DNA from: CAADGU01 sp964581605
GTDB taxonomy: Bacteria; Chloroflexota; Anaerolineae; Promineifilales; Promineifilaceae
Direction of reading: 5' to 3'
Length of the DNA: 18,559 nucleotides
Assembly (NCBI GenBank): GCA_964581605.1
Contig: CAZOPF010000105.1
Span: 1 to 18,559, forward strand
In this document: one piece after another, positions 6,409-13,019 of the stretch
Position numbering within the stretch: the first letter of the stretch is position 1
Layout: every line of letters begins with the position of its first letter
Notes under the pieces: model-generated
What the model was told of the DNA's origin: nothing
Database searches by the model: none
The model's input: only the letters and a program-made list of their open reading frames with translations
Made by a program: the position numbers and the translations under genes

Positions 6409-6430
6409 TTGTCACCTTGTCACCTTGTCA
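6409..6430. repeat. Short tandem repeat array, unit TTGTCACC (8 bp)
   Basis: TTGTCACC, TTGTCACC and a partial TTGTCA lie in tandem just before the AAGGAA ribosome-binding site of cysS. It is the same unit in the same orientation as the array at 4410-4441, so the two arrays bracket the haloperoxidase gene. Confidence 0.75.
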
Positions 6431-6442
6431 AGGAATCTACCA

Positions 6443-7819
6443 ATGACGCTACAACTATATGATACCTACACACGCAGCTTACGCGAATTTGTGCCCCTGA
6501 ACCCACCGCACGTCAGGCTGTATGCCTGCGGCCTCACCGTCTACGATTATGCCCACATTGGCAACCTGCGCACCTACATCTTTGAAGACATCTTGCGCCG
6601 GGTGCTGGAGTTTAACGGCTACACCGTCACCCACGTGCAAAACATCACCGACGTCGGCCATCTCGTCTCCGACGCCGACACCGGCGAAGACAAAATGGAA
6701 AAAGGGTCGCAGCGCACCGGCAAAACCGCCTGGGAAATCGCCGAACTGTACACCCAGGTTTTCCAGGAAGATTTGCGCCAGCTTAACATCCTGGAACCGA
6801 CCATCTGGTGCAAGGCCACCGACCACATCCCCGAGCAAATCGCCCTGATCCAGTGCATTGAAGCCAAAGGGTATACCTACCAAACCAGCGATGGCATCTA
6901 CTTTGATACGTCGCGGCTGCCCGATTACGGCTATCTGGCGCGGCTCAATCTGGAAGGGCAGCAGGCCGGCATCCGCGTGGAGCGCGGCGAAAAACGGAAC
7001 CCCACCGACTTTGCCTTGTGGAAATTCAGCCCGCCGGACGAGCAGCGGCAAATGGAATGGGAAAGTCCCTGGGGCGTCGGTTTTCCCGGCTGGCACATTG
7101 AATGTTCGGCCATGGCCGCTAAATACCTGGGGCCGCTTTTTGACATCCACTGCGGCGGCGAAGACCACATCCCCGTCCACCACACCAACGAAATTGCCCA
7201 GACACAAGCCTGTTATGGCACAAACCTGGCCAATTACTGGCTGCATGGCTACTTCTTGCAACTGAATGAGAGCCGCATGTCTAAATCATCGGGTGAATTT
7301 TTGCGGCTGCAACGGCTCATTGACCGGGGCTATGACCCGCTGGCCTACCGCTACTACTGCCTGAACAGCCTCTACCGCGCCAAACTGAACTTCAACTGGG
7401 AAGGAATGGACGCCGCCACAACGGCGCTCTATCGTCTGCGGCAGGCGGCGTATGAATGGGGAAAAGCGGGCAGCCCGGACGAGGAGTTCCTCGGTCGCTT
7501 TCAGGCGGAAATCAACGGCGACTTGAATATGCCGCGTGCCCTGGCGCTGGCCTGGGAATTGGTGAAGAGTGACCGGCCGGCCGCCGCCAAAAAAGCGACG
7601 CTGTTGGTGATGGACGAGGTGTTGGGCCTGCGCCTGGCCGAGTGGCAACCGGCCGCCCAAACGATTCCTGATGAAGTTGTGCAACTGGCGCAGCAGCGGC
7701 AGGCGGCCCGCGTTGCCAAAAACTGGGCCGAAGCCGACCGCCTCCGCGAGCAAATTGCCACTGCGGGATATGATGTGCAAGACACGGCCGTAGGTCCCCA
7801 AATTCGCCCTCGCCCTTGA
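6443..7819 (+). CDS. cysS: Cysteinyl-tRNA synthetase
   Basis: This class I aminoacyl-tRNA synthetase charges tRNA-Cys with cysteine in the cytosol; 458 residues is the usual length. The HIGH motif appears as HIGN at 38-41 and the KMSKS loop as RMSKS at 278-282. The zinc site that discriminates cysteine is intact: Cys29 in ACGLTVYDY, Cys221 in GWHIECSAM, His246 and Glu250 in HHTNE. The ATG at 6443 is chosen because AAGGAA (6430-6435) is seven bases upstream; an in-frame TTG at 6425 lies in the repeat array and lacks such a site. It appears to be monocistronic. The only ACGGCCGT octamer in the gene is near the 3' end and encodes Thr-Ala-Val in the last ten residues (QDTAVGPQ). Confidence 0.97.
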   Translation: MTLQLYDTYTRSLREFVPLNPPHVRLYACGLTVYDYAHIGNLRTYIFEDILRRVLEFNGYTVTHVQNITDVGHLVSDADTGEDKMEKGSQRTGKTAWEIAELYTQVFQEDLRQLNILEPTIWCKATDHIPEQIALIQCIEAKGYTYQTSDGIYFDTSRLPDYGYLARLNLEGQQAGIRVERGEKRNPTDFALWKFSPPDEQRQMEWESPWGVGFPGWHIECSAMAAKYLGPLFDIHCGGEDHIPVHHTNEIAQTQACYGTNLANYWLHGYFLQLNESRMSKSSGEFLRLQRLIDRGYDPLAYRYYCLNSLYRAKLNFNWEGMDAATTALYRLRQAAYEWGKAGSPDEEFLGRFQAEINGDLNMPRALALAWELVKSDRPAAAKKATLLVMDEVLGLRLAEWQPAAQTIPDEVVQLAQQRQAARVAKNWAEADRLREQIATAGYDVQDTAVGPQIRPRP

Positions 7820-7829
7820 AAGGAGATTA

Positions 7830-7907
7830 GAGATTGCCCAATCTCCCCCTTCCCAACTCCGCGACCCGTTCCTATTATCTCCGTATAGAGGCGCATAGAA
7901 GGAGATA
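7830..7907 (+). other. Two hairpins after cysS
   Basis: GAGATTG (7830-7836) pairs with CAATCTC (7839-7845) around a two-base loop, or in register with GGAGATT at 7822-7828. TATCTCC (7876-7882) pairs with GGAGATA (7901-7907) across 18 nt. Both use GGAGAT-type words, as in the mirrored arrays elsewhere. Neither has a T-tract, so they are not classical terminators. Confidence 0.4.
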
Positions 7908-7945
7908 GGCCAGGCTCCCCCCTTGGCATAAACGGAGAGAAAATC

Positions 7946-8455
7946 ATGCACAAGCAAAAATCCATCATTGGCGGCTTGATCCTCATACTCGTTGGCAGTT
8001 GCATTTTATTAGCTCAAACCGTGCCCGCTCTTGGCGGTCTGCTCGATTTTGGTCGCCAGTGGCCGCTTTTTATCATCGGTTTAGGCGGCCTGTTTCTCAT
8101 TGGCGCGCTGGTTGGTTCACCAGAACTGGCCATCCCCGGCAGCATCATCACCGGGTTGGGGCTGATTTTTTATTACCAGACCCTCACTGCCAATTGGTCC
8201 AGTTGGGCCTATATGTGGGCGCTCATCCCCGGTTTTGTGGGCGTGGGCATGTTCATCACCGGCACACTAGACAAAACCCGCGCCGAGATTCGCCCCGAAG
8301 GGGGACGGCTCATACTCATCAGCGGCGCTCTGTTTCTGGCATTTGCCCTGTTCTTTAACCTGACCTGGGATGTGATGCGGTTCTGGCCGTTATTGTTAAT
8401 CGGCGTTGGCCTCTGGCTGCTATATCAAAACCGGCGCAGCCGCAAAACTTCTTAA
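7946..8455 (+). CDS. LiaI/LiaF-like (DUF5668-type) small membrane protein
   Basis: This 169-residue protein is almost wholly hydrophobic, with about six short membrane segments and repeated Gly-rich turns (IIGGLILILVGSCILL at the start; WPLFIIGLGGLFLIG; FWPLLLIGVGLWLL near the end). The repeated WPL-LIG-GL pattern is characteristic of the LiaI/LiaF-type transmembrane domain found next to PspC in many bacteria. GGAGAGA (7934-7940) supports the ATG. The tail (QNRRSRKTS) is basic and probably cytoplasmic. It precedes pspC and pspA, consistent with a membrane sensor or partner in the envelope-stress response. The family assignment is from pattern recognition. Confidence 0.65.
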   Translation: MHKQKSIIGGLILILVGSCILLAQTVPALGGLLDFGRQWPLFIIGLGGLFLIGALVGSPELAIPGSIITGLGLIFYYQTLTANWSSWAYMWALIPGFVGVGMFITGTLDKTRAEIRPEGGRLILISGALFLAFALFFNLTWDVMRFWPLLLIGVGLWLLYQNRRSRKTS

Positions 8456-8610
8456 GCCGATATAGCCAGCTTTATACAACGGGATTGCAACCATCGGAGA
8501 CAAGGCGCGTATTGTGTGCTGTTGATTGAATAAGAAAGATTGGGCCAAGTTCAAAAATTGCACCAATCACCTTCAGATAAAAAACAGACTCGATGTTGGA
8601 GGTAAAAACC

Positions 8611-8853
8611 ATGAGTGAAAAACGATTAACCCGTAATCCTGAAGACCGTATGATTTTTGGCGTGTGCAGTGGCATTGCCAACTATCTGAATCTGGACCCC
8701 GTGCTGGTGCGGCTGGCCTTTGTGCTGTTAGTCCTGTTCGGCAATGGCATTGGCATTGTGGCCTACTTGCTGCTGGCGATTTTGATGCCTGAACCGGGCG
8801 TTCCGGCGGCTAAAGCCAACGGTTTTGACGACGAAGAAATCGTGATTAAGTAA
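8611..8853 (+). CDS. pspC: PspC domain protein
   Basis: This 80-residue protein has the PspC domain: a basic RLTRNPEDRMIFGVCSGIANYL start, then LDPVLVRLAFVLL, and one or two membrane helices (about 33-60) ending in LMPEPG. PspC proteins sense or counter inner-membrane stress and pair with PspA. The start at 8611 is preferred over an upstream TTG at 8593 because GGAGG (8598-8602) is eight bases before it. A strong terminator immediately follows, and pspA has its own promoter, so the two are separate transcripts. Confidence 0.85.
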   Translation: MSEKRLTRNPEDRMIFGVCSGIANYLNLDPVLVRLAFVLLVLFGNGIGIVAYLLLAILMPEPGVPAAKANGFDDEEIVIK

Positions 8854-8886
8854 AAAAACCTCCGGGAGACCCCCGGAGGTTTTTTT
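8852..8886 (+). terminator. Rho-independent terminator after pspC
   Basis: CCTCCGGG (8859-8866) pairs perfectly with CCCGGAGG (8872-8879) around a five-base loop. The stem is preceded by a run of A and followed by seven T (8880-8886). The A-run could make it work in both directions. It separates pspC from pspA. Confidence 0.9.
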
Positions 8887-8887
8887 A

Positions 8888-8925
8888 TTGCCAACCTTTC
8901 TACCCTCTCAGTATAATCCCCCGCA
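8888..8925 (+). promoter_or_regulatory. Promoter of pspA, apparently giving a leaderless mRNA
   Basis: TTGCCA (8888-8893, five of six matches to TTGACA) and a perfect TATAAT (8912-8917) are 18 bp apart. Only seven bases separate the -10 from the pspA ATG at 8925, so the predicted transcription start falls on the ATG itself. No ribosome-binding site is present, which fits leaderless translation. Confidence 0.7.
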
Positions 8926-9599
8926 TGGCTTCCTTGTTTCAAAAATTACGCACCCTGTTTAACGCCAAATTACACGAGGCGGCGGATCGGGCATTGGAAA
9001 AGAGTGATCTGGCCGTTTATGATGAGTATATCCGCCAGGCGGAGCGCGAATTAGATGAGTTCAAACAAACAGTTGTGCCGATGCATGCGCAAGTGAAAAC
9101 GTCCAAACAGCGGCGGGAAAATCTGGCCACGCAGGCGGCCAAATTTGACCTGGCCATTGACACTTACCTGAAAGCGGGCAAACGCACCGAGGCAATGGTG
9201 ACGCAAAAGCAGTTCAATTCGACGATGGAACTGATTAAGACCTATGATGCCTCGTTGGTGCGGCAGGTGAGCGCGTTGGAGCAGTTGGAGGATGTGCGGG
9301 TGAAGCTGGACGGCCGTTTAGCCATCGCCAAACAAGAACGCCAGGAATTGGGCTTCTTATTGCAGCTCGCCAGGTCTAAAGAAGTGTCTACTCAAGCAAT
9401 GAAATCGCTCGATTCGTTGATGGGATCGGGTGATATGGAAGTGTCGCAAGCGGCCGAAAATATCCGTCGCCGCCTGGATCACGCCGATGCGGCCTGGGAA
9501 GTGCAGGCCAGCAGCCTGGATCGCCAGCTTGACGATGCCATGCACAGCCTGGAAGTGGAAGCGGATTTGGCGGCGCGGATGGAAAGGCTGGGCATCTAA
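8925..9599 (+). CDS. pspA: PspA/IM30 family membrane-stress protein
   Basis: This 224-residue protein belongs to the PspA/Vipp1 family, peripheral membrane proteins that form helical or ring oligomers and protect the inner membrane. The N-terminal amphipathic helix (MASLFQKLRTLFNAKLHEA) and the long charged helical hairpin (about 25-190, with DEYIRQAERELDEFKQTV) are typical, as is the length. The start is the ATG seven bases behind the TATAAT box, without a ribosome-binding site. It sits behind pspC and a LiaI-like gene but has its own promoter, allowing separate induction. One octamer (9310-9317) encodes Asp-Gly-Arg in the coiled region. Confidence 0.88.
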   Translation: MASLFQKLRTLFNAKLHEAADRALEKSDLAVYDEYIRQAERELDEFKQTVVPMHAQVKTSKQRRENLATQAAKFDLAIDTYLKAGKRTEAMVTQKQFNSTMELIKTYDASLVRQVSALEQLEDVRVKLDGRLAIAKQERQELGFLLQLARSKEVSTQAMKSLDSLMGSGDMEVSQAAENIRRRLDHADAAWEVQASSLDRQLDDAMHSLEVEADLAARMERLGI

Positions 9600-9600
9600 A

Positions 9601-9644
9601 ATTGTCAATTATCAATTGACAATTGACAATTGACAATTGACAAT
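9601..9644. repeat. Short tandem repeat array, unit TTGACAA (7 bp), with mirrored arm
   Basis: ATTGTCAATT (9601-9610) is the perfect inverse of AATTGACAAT (9614-9623), after which the 7-bp unit TTGACAA runs four times in direct order (9616-9643). The unit contains the -35 hexamer TTGACA. The array fills the whole gap between pspA and the glycosyltransferase gene. Confidence 0.85.
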
Positions 9645-9652
9645 TTTCTATG
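9616..9652 (+). promoter_or_regulatory. Candidate promoter built from the TTGACAA array
   Basis: The first TTGACA (9616-9621) lies exactly 17 bp before GACAAT (9639-9644), four of six matches to TATAAT; both come from the heptamer register. Five bases later is the ATG of the glycosyltransferase gene, which has no ribosome-binding site, so a leaderless transcript is again predicted. The -10 is weak, so this is tentative. Confidence 0.4.
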
Positions 9653-10738
9653 AAGGTCGCGCTGGTTCACGATTGGATGAATCAAATAGGGGGGGCGGAG
9701 GATGTGCTGGAGGCGCTGGTGAGCCTGTACCCGAATGCCCCCGTGTATACCTCGATGTATGCGCCGGACAAAATGCCCGCCCACTGGCAAAACTGGGATA
9801 TTCGCACCTCGTTTTTAGACCGTGCCCCCTTTATTCACCGCAAACAGCAGTTGTATTTTCCGCTCTACCCCATGGCGTTTGAGCAACATGATTTGCGTGG
9901 GTATGATGTGGTGATTAGCAATAAGAGCGGGTTTTGCCATGGGGTGATCACAGGGCCGGAGACGGTGCATATTTGTTACTGCCTGACGCCCACGCGCTAT
10001 GTGTGGCGCTATCATCAATACGCGGAGCAGGAAGGGTTGGGCCGGCTGGCGCGGGGGATGTTGCAACCGTTTCTCTCCTGGCTGCGGGTGTGGGATCGGT
10101 TGGCGGCTGATCGTGTGGATCATTTCATCGCCATTTCGCAGGAGGTTCGGCGGCGAATCGGCAAAGTGTACCGGCGGGAGGCGACTATTATCTACCCGCC
10201 GGTGGACGTACACCGATTTTCCCCGGCCACCAGAATCGAGGATTATTATCTGATTGTGGGGCGGCTGGTGCCGTATCGGCGGATTGATTTGCTCATTGAG
10301 GCATTTAACAAGATGGCCCGGCCGTTGCTCATTGCTGGCTCTGGGCGTGACCGGGAGCGGCTGGAAGCGTTGGCCGGGCCAACGGTGCAGTTTTTGGGTT
10401 ATGTGCCGGATGCCGATTTGCCCGATTTGTACGCCCGCTGCCGCGCTTTTGTCTTTCCGGGTGAAGAGGATTTTGGTATTGCCCCCCTTCAGGCGATGGC
10501 CGCCGGGCGGCCGGTGATTGCTTATGCGGCGGGCGGCGTGTTAGACAGCGTGATTCCGGGGCAGACCGGGGCGCTGTTTGCCGATCAGTCGGTTGGCGGT
10601 ATCATCCAGGCGGTGGAGGCATTTGATGAAGTGACGGTGGACACGGCCGTTATCCGCCGCCACGCCGAACAATTTGACACCGCCGTCTTCAAAAATAAGA
10701 TGCTGGCTTTTGTAGAAGAGAAGTTAGCTGGTCATTAG
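9650..10738 (+). CDS. GT4 family glycosyltransferase
   Basis: This 362-residue GT-B fold protein should transfer a sugar from a nucleotide donor during surface polysaccharide assembly. The N-terminal acceptor domain starts with MKVALVHDW and includes YCLTPTRYVW (110-119). The donor domain has IVGRLVPYRRIDLLIEAF (202-219) and the phosphate/sugar motif FPGEEDFGIAPLQAMAAG (269-286). Two positions are unusual: the E-x7-E motif reads Glu273...Gln281, and the usual Lys of GRLVPYKR is Arg210. The ATG follows the heptamer array directly and has no ribosome-binding site. The final Gly-His and stop codon overlap the next repeat array. It leads a group with two Wzz-type genes and a tyrosine kinase. Confidence 0.88.
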   Translation: MKVALVHDWMNQIGGAEDVLEALVSLYPNAPVYTSMYAPDKMPAHWQNWDIRTSFLDRAPFIHRKQQLYFPLYPMAFEQHDLRGYDVVISNKSGFCHGVITGPETVHICYCLTPTRYVWRYHQYAEQEGLGRLARGMLQPFLSWLRVWDRLAADRVDHFIAISQEVRRRIGKVYRREATIIYPPVDVHRFSPATRIEDYYLIVGRLVPYRRIDLLIEAFNKMARPLLIAGSGRDRERLEALAGPTVQFLGYVPDADLPDLYARCRAFVFPGEEDFGIAPLQAMAAGRPVIAYAAGGVLDSVIPGQTGALFADQSVGGIIQAVEAFDEVTVDTAVIRRHAEQFDTAVFKNKMLAFVEEKLAGH

Positions 10739-10795
10739 TCCTCTGTCATTGGTCATTGGTCACACAAATGACGAATGATCAGGGACAAATGACTT
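10730..10795. repeat. Short tandem repeat array, unit GTCATTG (7 bp), with inverted copies
   Basis: GGTCATTA (10730-10737, containing the TAG stop of the glycosyltransferase gene) is followed by GTCATTG, GTCATTG and GTCA (10745-10762). Imperfect inverted copies follow: AATGAC (10767-10772), AATGATC and AAATGAC. The gap before the first Wzz gene consists almost entirely of this array. Confidence 0.7.
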
Positions 10796-10802
10796 TTTAG
10801 TT

Positions 10803-11492
10803 ATGGAATTACGACATATCTGGAAAATCCTTAAGCGCCGTTGGTGGCTGATTGTTATTCCCGCAGTGGTGGTGATGGGGGTGAGCGTTCTCACTTACAG
10901 CCCGCCGCCGCCGGCCGGATATAATGTGGGCATGAACTTTATCGTCAGCCAGACGCCGGCCGCTGTGGCCCAAAACCTTGACGAGAACCGGTATTACAAC
11001 TGGCTTACCTCGGAGTACATTGTCAATGGGCTGACGGATTGGGCGGTTGGCGGCGAGTTTAAGACGGCCGTGTCCGCCCAATTAGCCACCCAAAACCTGG
11101 ACGTTCCCCCGCACACCTTCAACGTCGTCGCCGACAATGTGCGCAGCAAGCTGCAACTATCCATCCAACATGGCGATGCGGCGACGCTGGCCCAGATTAT
11201 GAACGCGGCCATTGTGGTGTTGACGGAACAAAACGCGGACGCATTGCCGCAGTTGGGAGGGGATACGGCCGTGATCGTGCCCGTAGATCAACCCGTTGTC
11301 ACCCCCATCCCCGGCAGCTTCCGCAGCCAATTGGACATGCCGCTGCGCATTGCCCTGGCGCTCATGGCCGGGGTGGGGCTGGCACTGTTGGCACAATATC
11401 TGGACACGGCCGTGCGCAGCCGCGAAGATGTGGAGAATGTGGGATTGCCCGTGTTGGGAGAGATTCCAGAGAGGAGCAAAAAGTGGAACTAA
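10803..11492 (+). CDS. Wzz-type chain-length determinant / polysaccharide co-polymerase (first copy)
   Basis: This 229-residue protein has the Wzz architecture: a short basic N-terminus (MELRHIWKILKRRWW), a first membrane helix (about 15-32), an extracytoplasmic domain, a second helix (about 181-199), and a cytoplasmic tail with the typical VRSREDVENVGLPVLGEIP sequence. Such proteins control polysaccharide chain length and activate a BY-type kinase. The extracytoplasmic part (about 145 residues) is short for the family. No good ribosome-binding site precedes the ATG. Its 3' end overlaps the next gene by 10 bp in another frame. Three octamers encode Thr-Ala-Val in this one gene, all in or after the extracytoplasmic domain. 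Confidence 0.82.
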   Translation: MELRHIWKILKRRWWLIVIPAVVVMGVSVLTYSPPPPAGYNVGMNFIVSQTPAAVAQNLDENRYYNWLTSEYIVNGLTDWAVGGEFKTAVSAQLATQNLDVPPHTFNVVADNVRSKLQLSIQHGDAATLAQIMNAAIVVLTEQNADALPQLGGDTAVIVPVDQPVVTPIPGSFRSQLDMPLRIALALMAGVGLALLAQYLDTAVRSREDVENVGLPVLGEIPERSKKWN

Positions 11493-12133
11493 GCGACTAT
11501 CTACGCATCTTACGCCAGCGGGGGTGGATGATTATTTTGTTGGCGGTGCTGACGGCCGTTGCTGCCTTTGGTTACAGCAAAATGCAAACACCCATCTATG
11601 AATCCAACTTGCGGTTGTTGGTACGGCCGGCGCGCACAGATTTCGGCCAGTCGCAGGCGGCCCGTGAACTGTTGGGCAACTATGAACAATGGCTACGCAG
11701 CAGCTTCCGCGCTCAGGCGGTTATTGACCAGTTGCAACTGGACATGACGGCCGGGGAACTGCTGGGTGATGTCAGCGTAGCCTCAGACCGGCTGGGGCTG
11801 GTGCTGCAACTGGTAGTGGAAAACACCGATGGCGACCTGGGCAATGATATCGCCCGCACCTGGGGCAATTTGCTCATCCAATGGCAACAGCAAGAAAACG
11901 AAAAGAACCGACAGGAAGACCGGATTACGATTGAATTTCAGGATAATCCGCAATACAGCCAGGCCAGCCCACAAACGACCATCAATACGGCCGCCGGATT
12001 TGTCTTTGGCGCGTTGTTGGGCATTATTTTGGTTTTTGTGCTGGAATGGCTAGAAAGCGGCGTCATGCGCCGCAGTGAAGATGTGGAACGTTATCTGGAG
12101 ATACCCGTTGTGGGGCGTATCCCTAACCAGTGA
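11483..12133 (+). CDS. Wzz-type chain-length determinant / polysaccharide co-polymerase (second copy)
   Basis: This 216-residue protein has the same plan as its upstream neighbour: MELSDYLRILRQRGW, a first membrane helix (about 16-31), a 130-residue outer domain with a charged helical part (WQQQENEKNRQEDR), a second helix (about 170-188) and a tail with RRSEDVERYLEIPVVGRIP. The start is a GTG with AGGAG (11472-11476) six bases upstream, inside the preceding gene, so the two are translationally coupled. Two paralogues side by side suggest a hetero-oligomeric co-polymerase, or one partner for polymerase and one for kinase. The last Gln codon and the TGA stop lie in the TGAACAG repeat array. Confidence 0.82.
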   Translation: MELSDYLRILRQRGWMIILLAVLTAVAAFGYSKMQTPIYESNLRLLVRPARTDFGQSQAARELLGNYEQWLRSSFRAQAVIDQLQLDMTAGELLGDVSVASDRLGLVLQLVVENTDGDLGNDIARTWGNLLIQWQQQENEKNRQEDRITIEFQDNPQYSQASPQTTINTAAGFVFGALLGIILVFVLEWLESGVMRRSEDVERYLEIPVVGRIPNQ

Positions 12134-12157
12134 ACAGTGAACAGTCTGTTCACTGTT
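12126..12157. repeat. Mirrored TGAACAG repeat with perfect 12-bp arms
   Basis: TGAACAG units in tandem (12131-12144) carry the TGA stop of the second Wzz gene. AACAGTGAACAG (12133-12144) is the perfect inverse complement of CTGTTCACTGTT (12146-12157) around a single T. There is no T-tract, so it is a palindromic repeat rather than a terminator. Confidence 0.8.
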
Positions 12158-12162
12158 TACTT

Positions 12163-12168
12163 CATAAT
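12163..12168 (+). promoter_or_regulatory. Candidate -10 element of the BY-kinase gene
   Basis: CATAAT (five of six) lies 13 bases before the ATG at 12182. A start site near 12175 would give a leader of about seven bases. The -35 is poor: TGAACA at 12138-12143 has a 19-bp spacer. Co-transcription with the Wzz genes is equally possible. Confidence 0.3.
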
Positions 12169-12181
12169 CTAAGAGTACCCA

Positions 12182-12826
12182 ATGGAATTAGTGACCATAA
12201 CCGACCCCCGCTCCCCTATTAGTGAGGCGTACCGCACCTTGCGGACGAACCTCTCGTTTTATAGTTTGGACAATCCGCTGCGTTCGCTGGTGGTCACGTC
12301 GCCGGCGCCGAATGAGGGCAAGAGTACGACCATTGCCAACCTGGCGGTAACGATAGCCCAAAGCGGCCGCCGCACCATTTTGGTGGATTGTGATTTGCGA
12401 CGGCCGTCGTTGCATGACCTCTTTGGCCTGAAAGCCGAACCCGGATTTACTGACCTGGTACTGGCCGACAGGCTGGAACTGCCGTTGCAACCGACCGGCG
12501 TGGACAACCTGTGGCTGCTGGCCTCCGGCGCCAAGCCACCCAACCCGGCCGACCTGTTGGGCGCGAAGAAGGTAGACCAGATCATTGCCCGGCTGCAAGA
12601 GGAGGCGGATATGGTTTTGTTTGATGCCCCGCCGGTGATGGCGGTGACGGATGCGGCCGTGTTGGGGGCCAAGGTGGACGGGGTACTGCTGGTGATTCAG
12701 GCGGGCAAAACCAAACGCGACCACGCCGAACGGGCCAAAGAGACGCTGGAAAAAGCCAAGGTGCGTATCGTCGGCGCGACGCTGACCAACGCGCCCAAAG
12801 ACAGCGCCATCAGCGGCTATTATTGA
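12182..12826 (+). CDS. BY-type tyrosine kinase / CpsD-CapB family ATPase
   Basis: This 214-residue cytoplasmic P-loop protein matches the CpsD/CapB kinases that work with a separate Wzz-type membrane activator. Walker A is TSPAPNEGKSTTIANLA (39-55), Walker A' is ILVDCDLRRPS (66-76) and Walker B is MVLFDAPPV (144-152). The N-terminal SEAYRTLRTNL (14-24) is the usual oligomer-interface helix. It starts 48 bp after the second Wzz gene. The C-terminus is short and has only two tyrosines (GYY at the end), whereas most BY kinases carry a longer tyrosine cluster for autophosphorylation. It may therefore rely on few sites or act mainly as a ParA-like ATPase. A perfect terminator hairpin follows 27 bp downstream. 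Confidence 0.85.
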   Translation: MELVTITDPRSPISEAYRTLRTNLSFYSLDNPLRSLVVTSPAPNEGKSTTIANLAVTIAQSGRRTILVDCDLRRPSLHDLFGLKAEPGFTDLVLADRLELPLQPTGVDNLWLLASGAKPPNPADLLGAKKVDQIIARLQEEADMVLFDAPPVMAVTDAAVLGAKVDGVLLVIQAGKTKRDHAERAKETLEKAKVRIVGATLTNAPKDSAISGYY

Positions 12827-12853
12827 TGCAGGACGCTCAAGACGAGAAATGGG

Positions 12854-12887
12854 AAAGAACGGCCGTATCCCCTACGGCCGTTCTTTT
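12854..12887 (+). terminator. Terminator hairpin made of two ACGGCCGT octamers (copy 1)
   Basis: AAAGAACGGCCGTA (12854-12867) pairs perfectly with TACGGCCGTTCTTT (12873-12886) around TCCCC, and the T-run merges with the stem end. It ends the polysaccharide operon. Together with 12888-12902 it is nearly identical to the element at 14129-14177. Confidence 0.8.
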
Positions 12888-12946
12888 GTGTAGAGATGGG
12901 ACACGGCCGAGGCTATGACTGCTTTGACTTGAGATGGCTGTCAGTA

Positions 12947-12955
12947 TGGTATACT
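12947..12955 (+). promoter_or_regulatory. Extended -10 promoter of the DUF6941-hicAB module
   Basis: TGGTATACT is an extended -10 (TG-N-TATACT). TTGACT at 12924-12929 is 20 bp upstream, too far for a standard -35, but extended -10 promoters tolerate this. A start near 12962 leaves a leader of nearly 60 nt. Confidence 0.5.
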
Positions 12956-13019
12956 TCAATTATGAACAATGAGTACGCACAATGAGCGATATTTTTCATG
13001 CTACAAGAGGTTGTTTTAT

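Noticed and set aside
6479..7261. 260-codon minus-strand frame opposite cysS
   Set aside because: Shadow of a highly conserved gene; no start signal and no recognisable domain.
9601..9649. CRISPR array
   Set aside because: Units are 7 bp in direct contact with no spacers; this applies to all the arrays in the window.
12188..12724. 178-codon minus-strand frame opposite the BY-kinase gene
   Set aside because: Antisense to the Walker motifs of a clear gene; unlikely residue composition.
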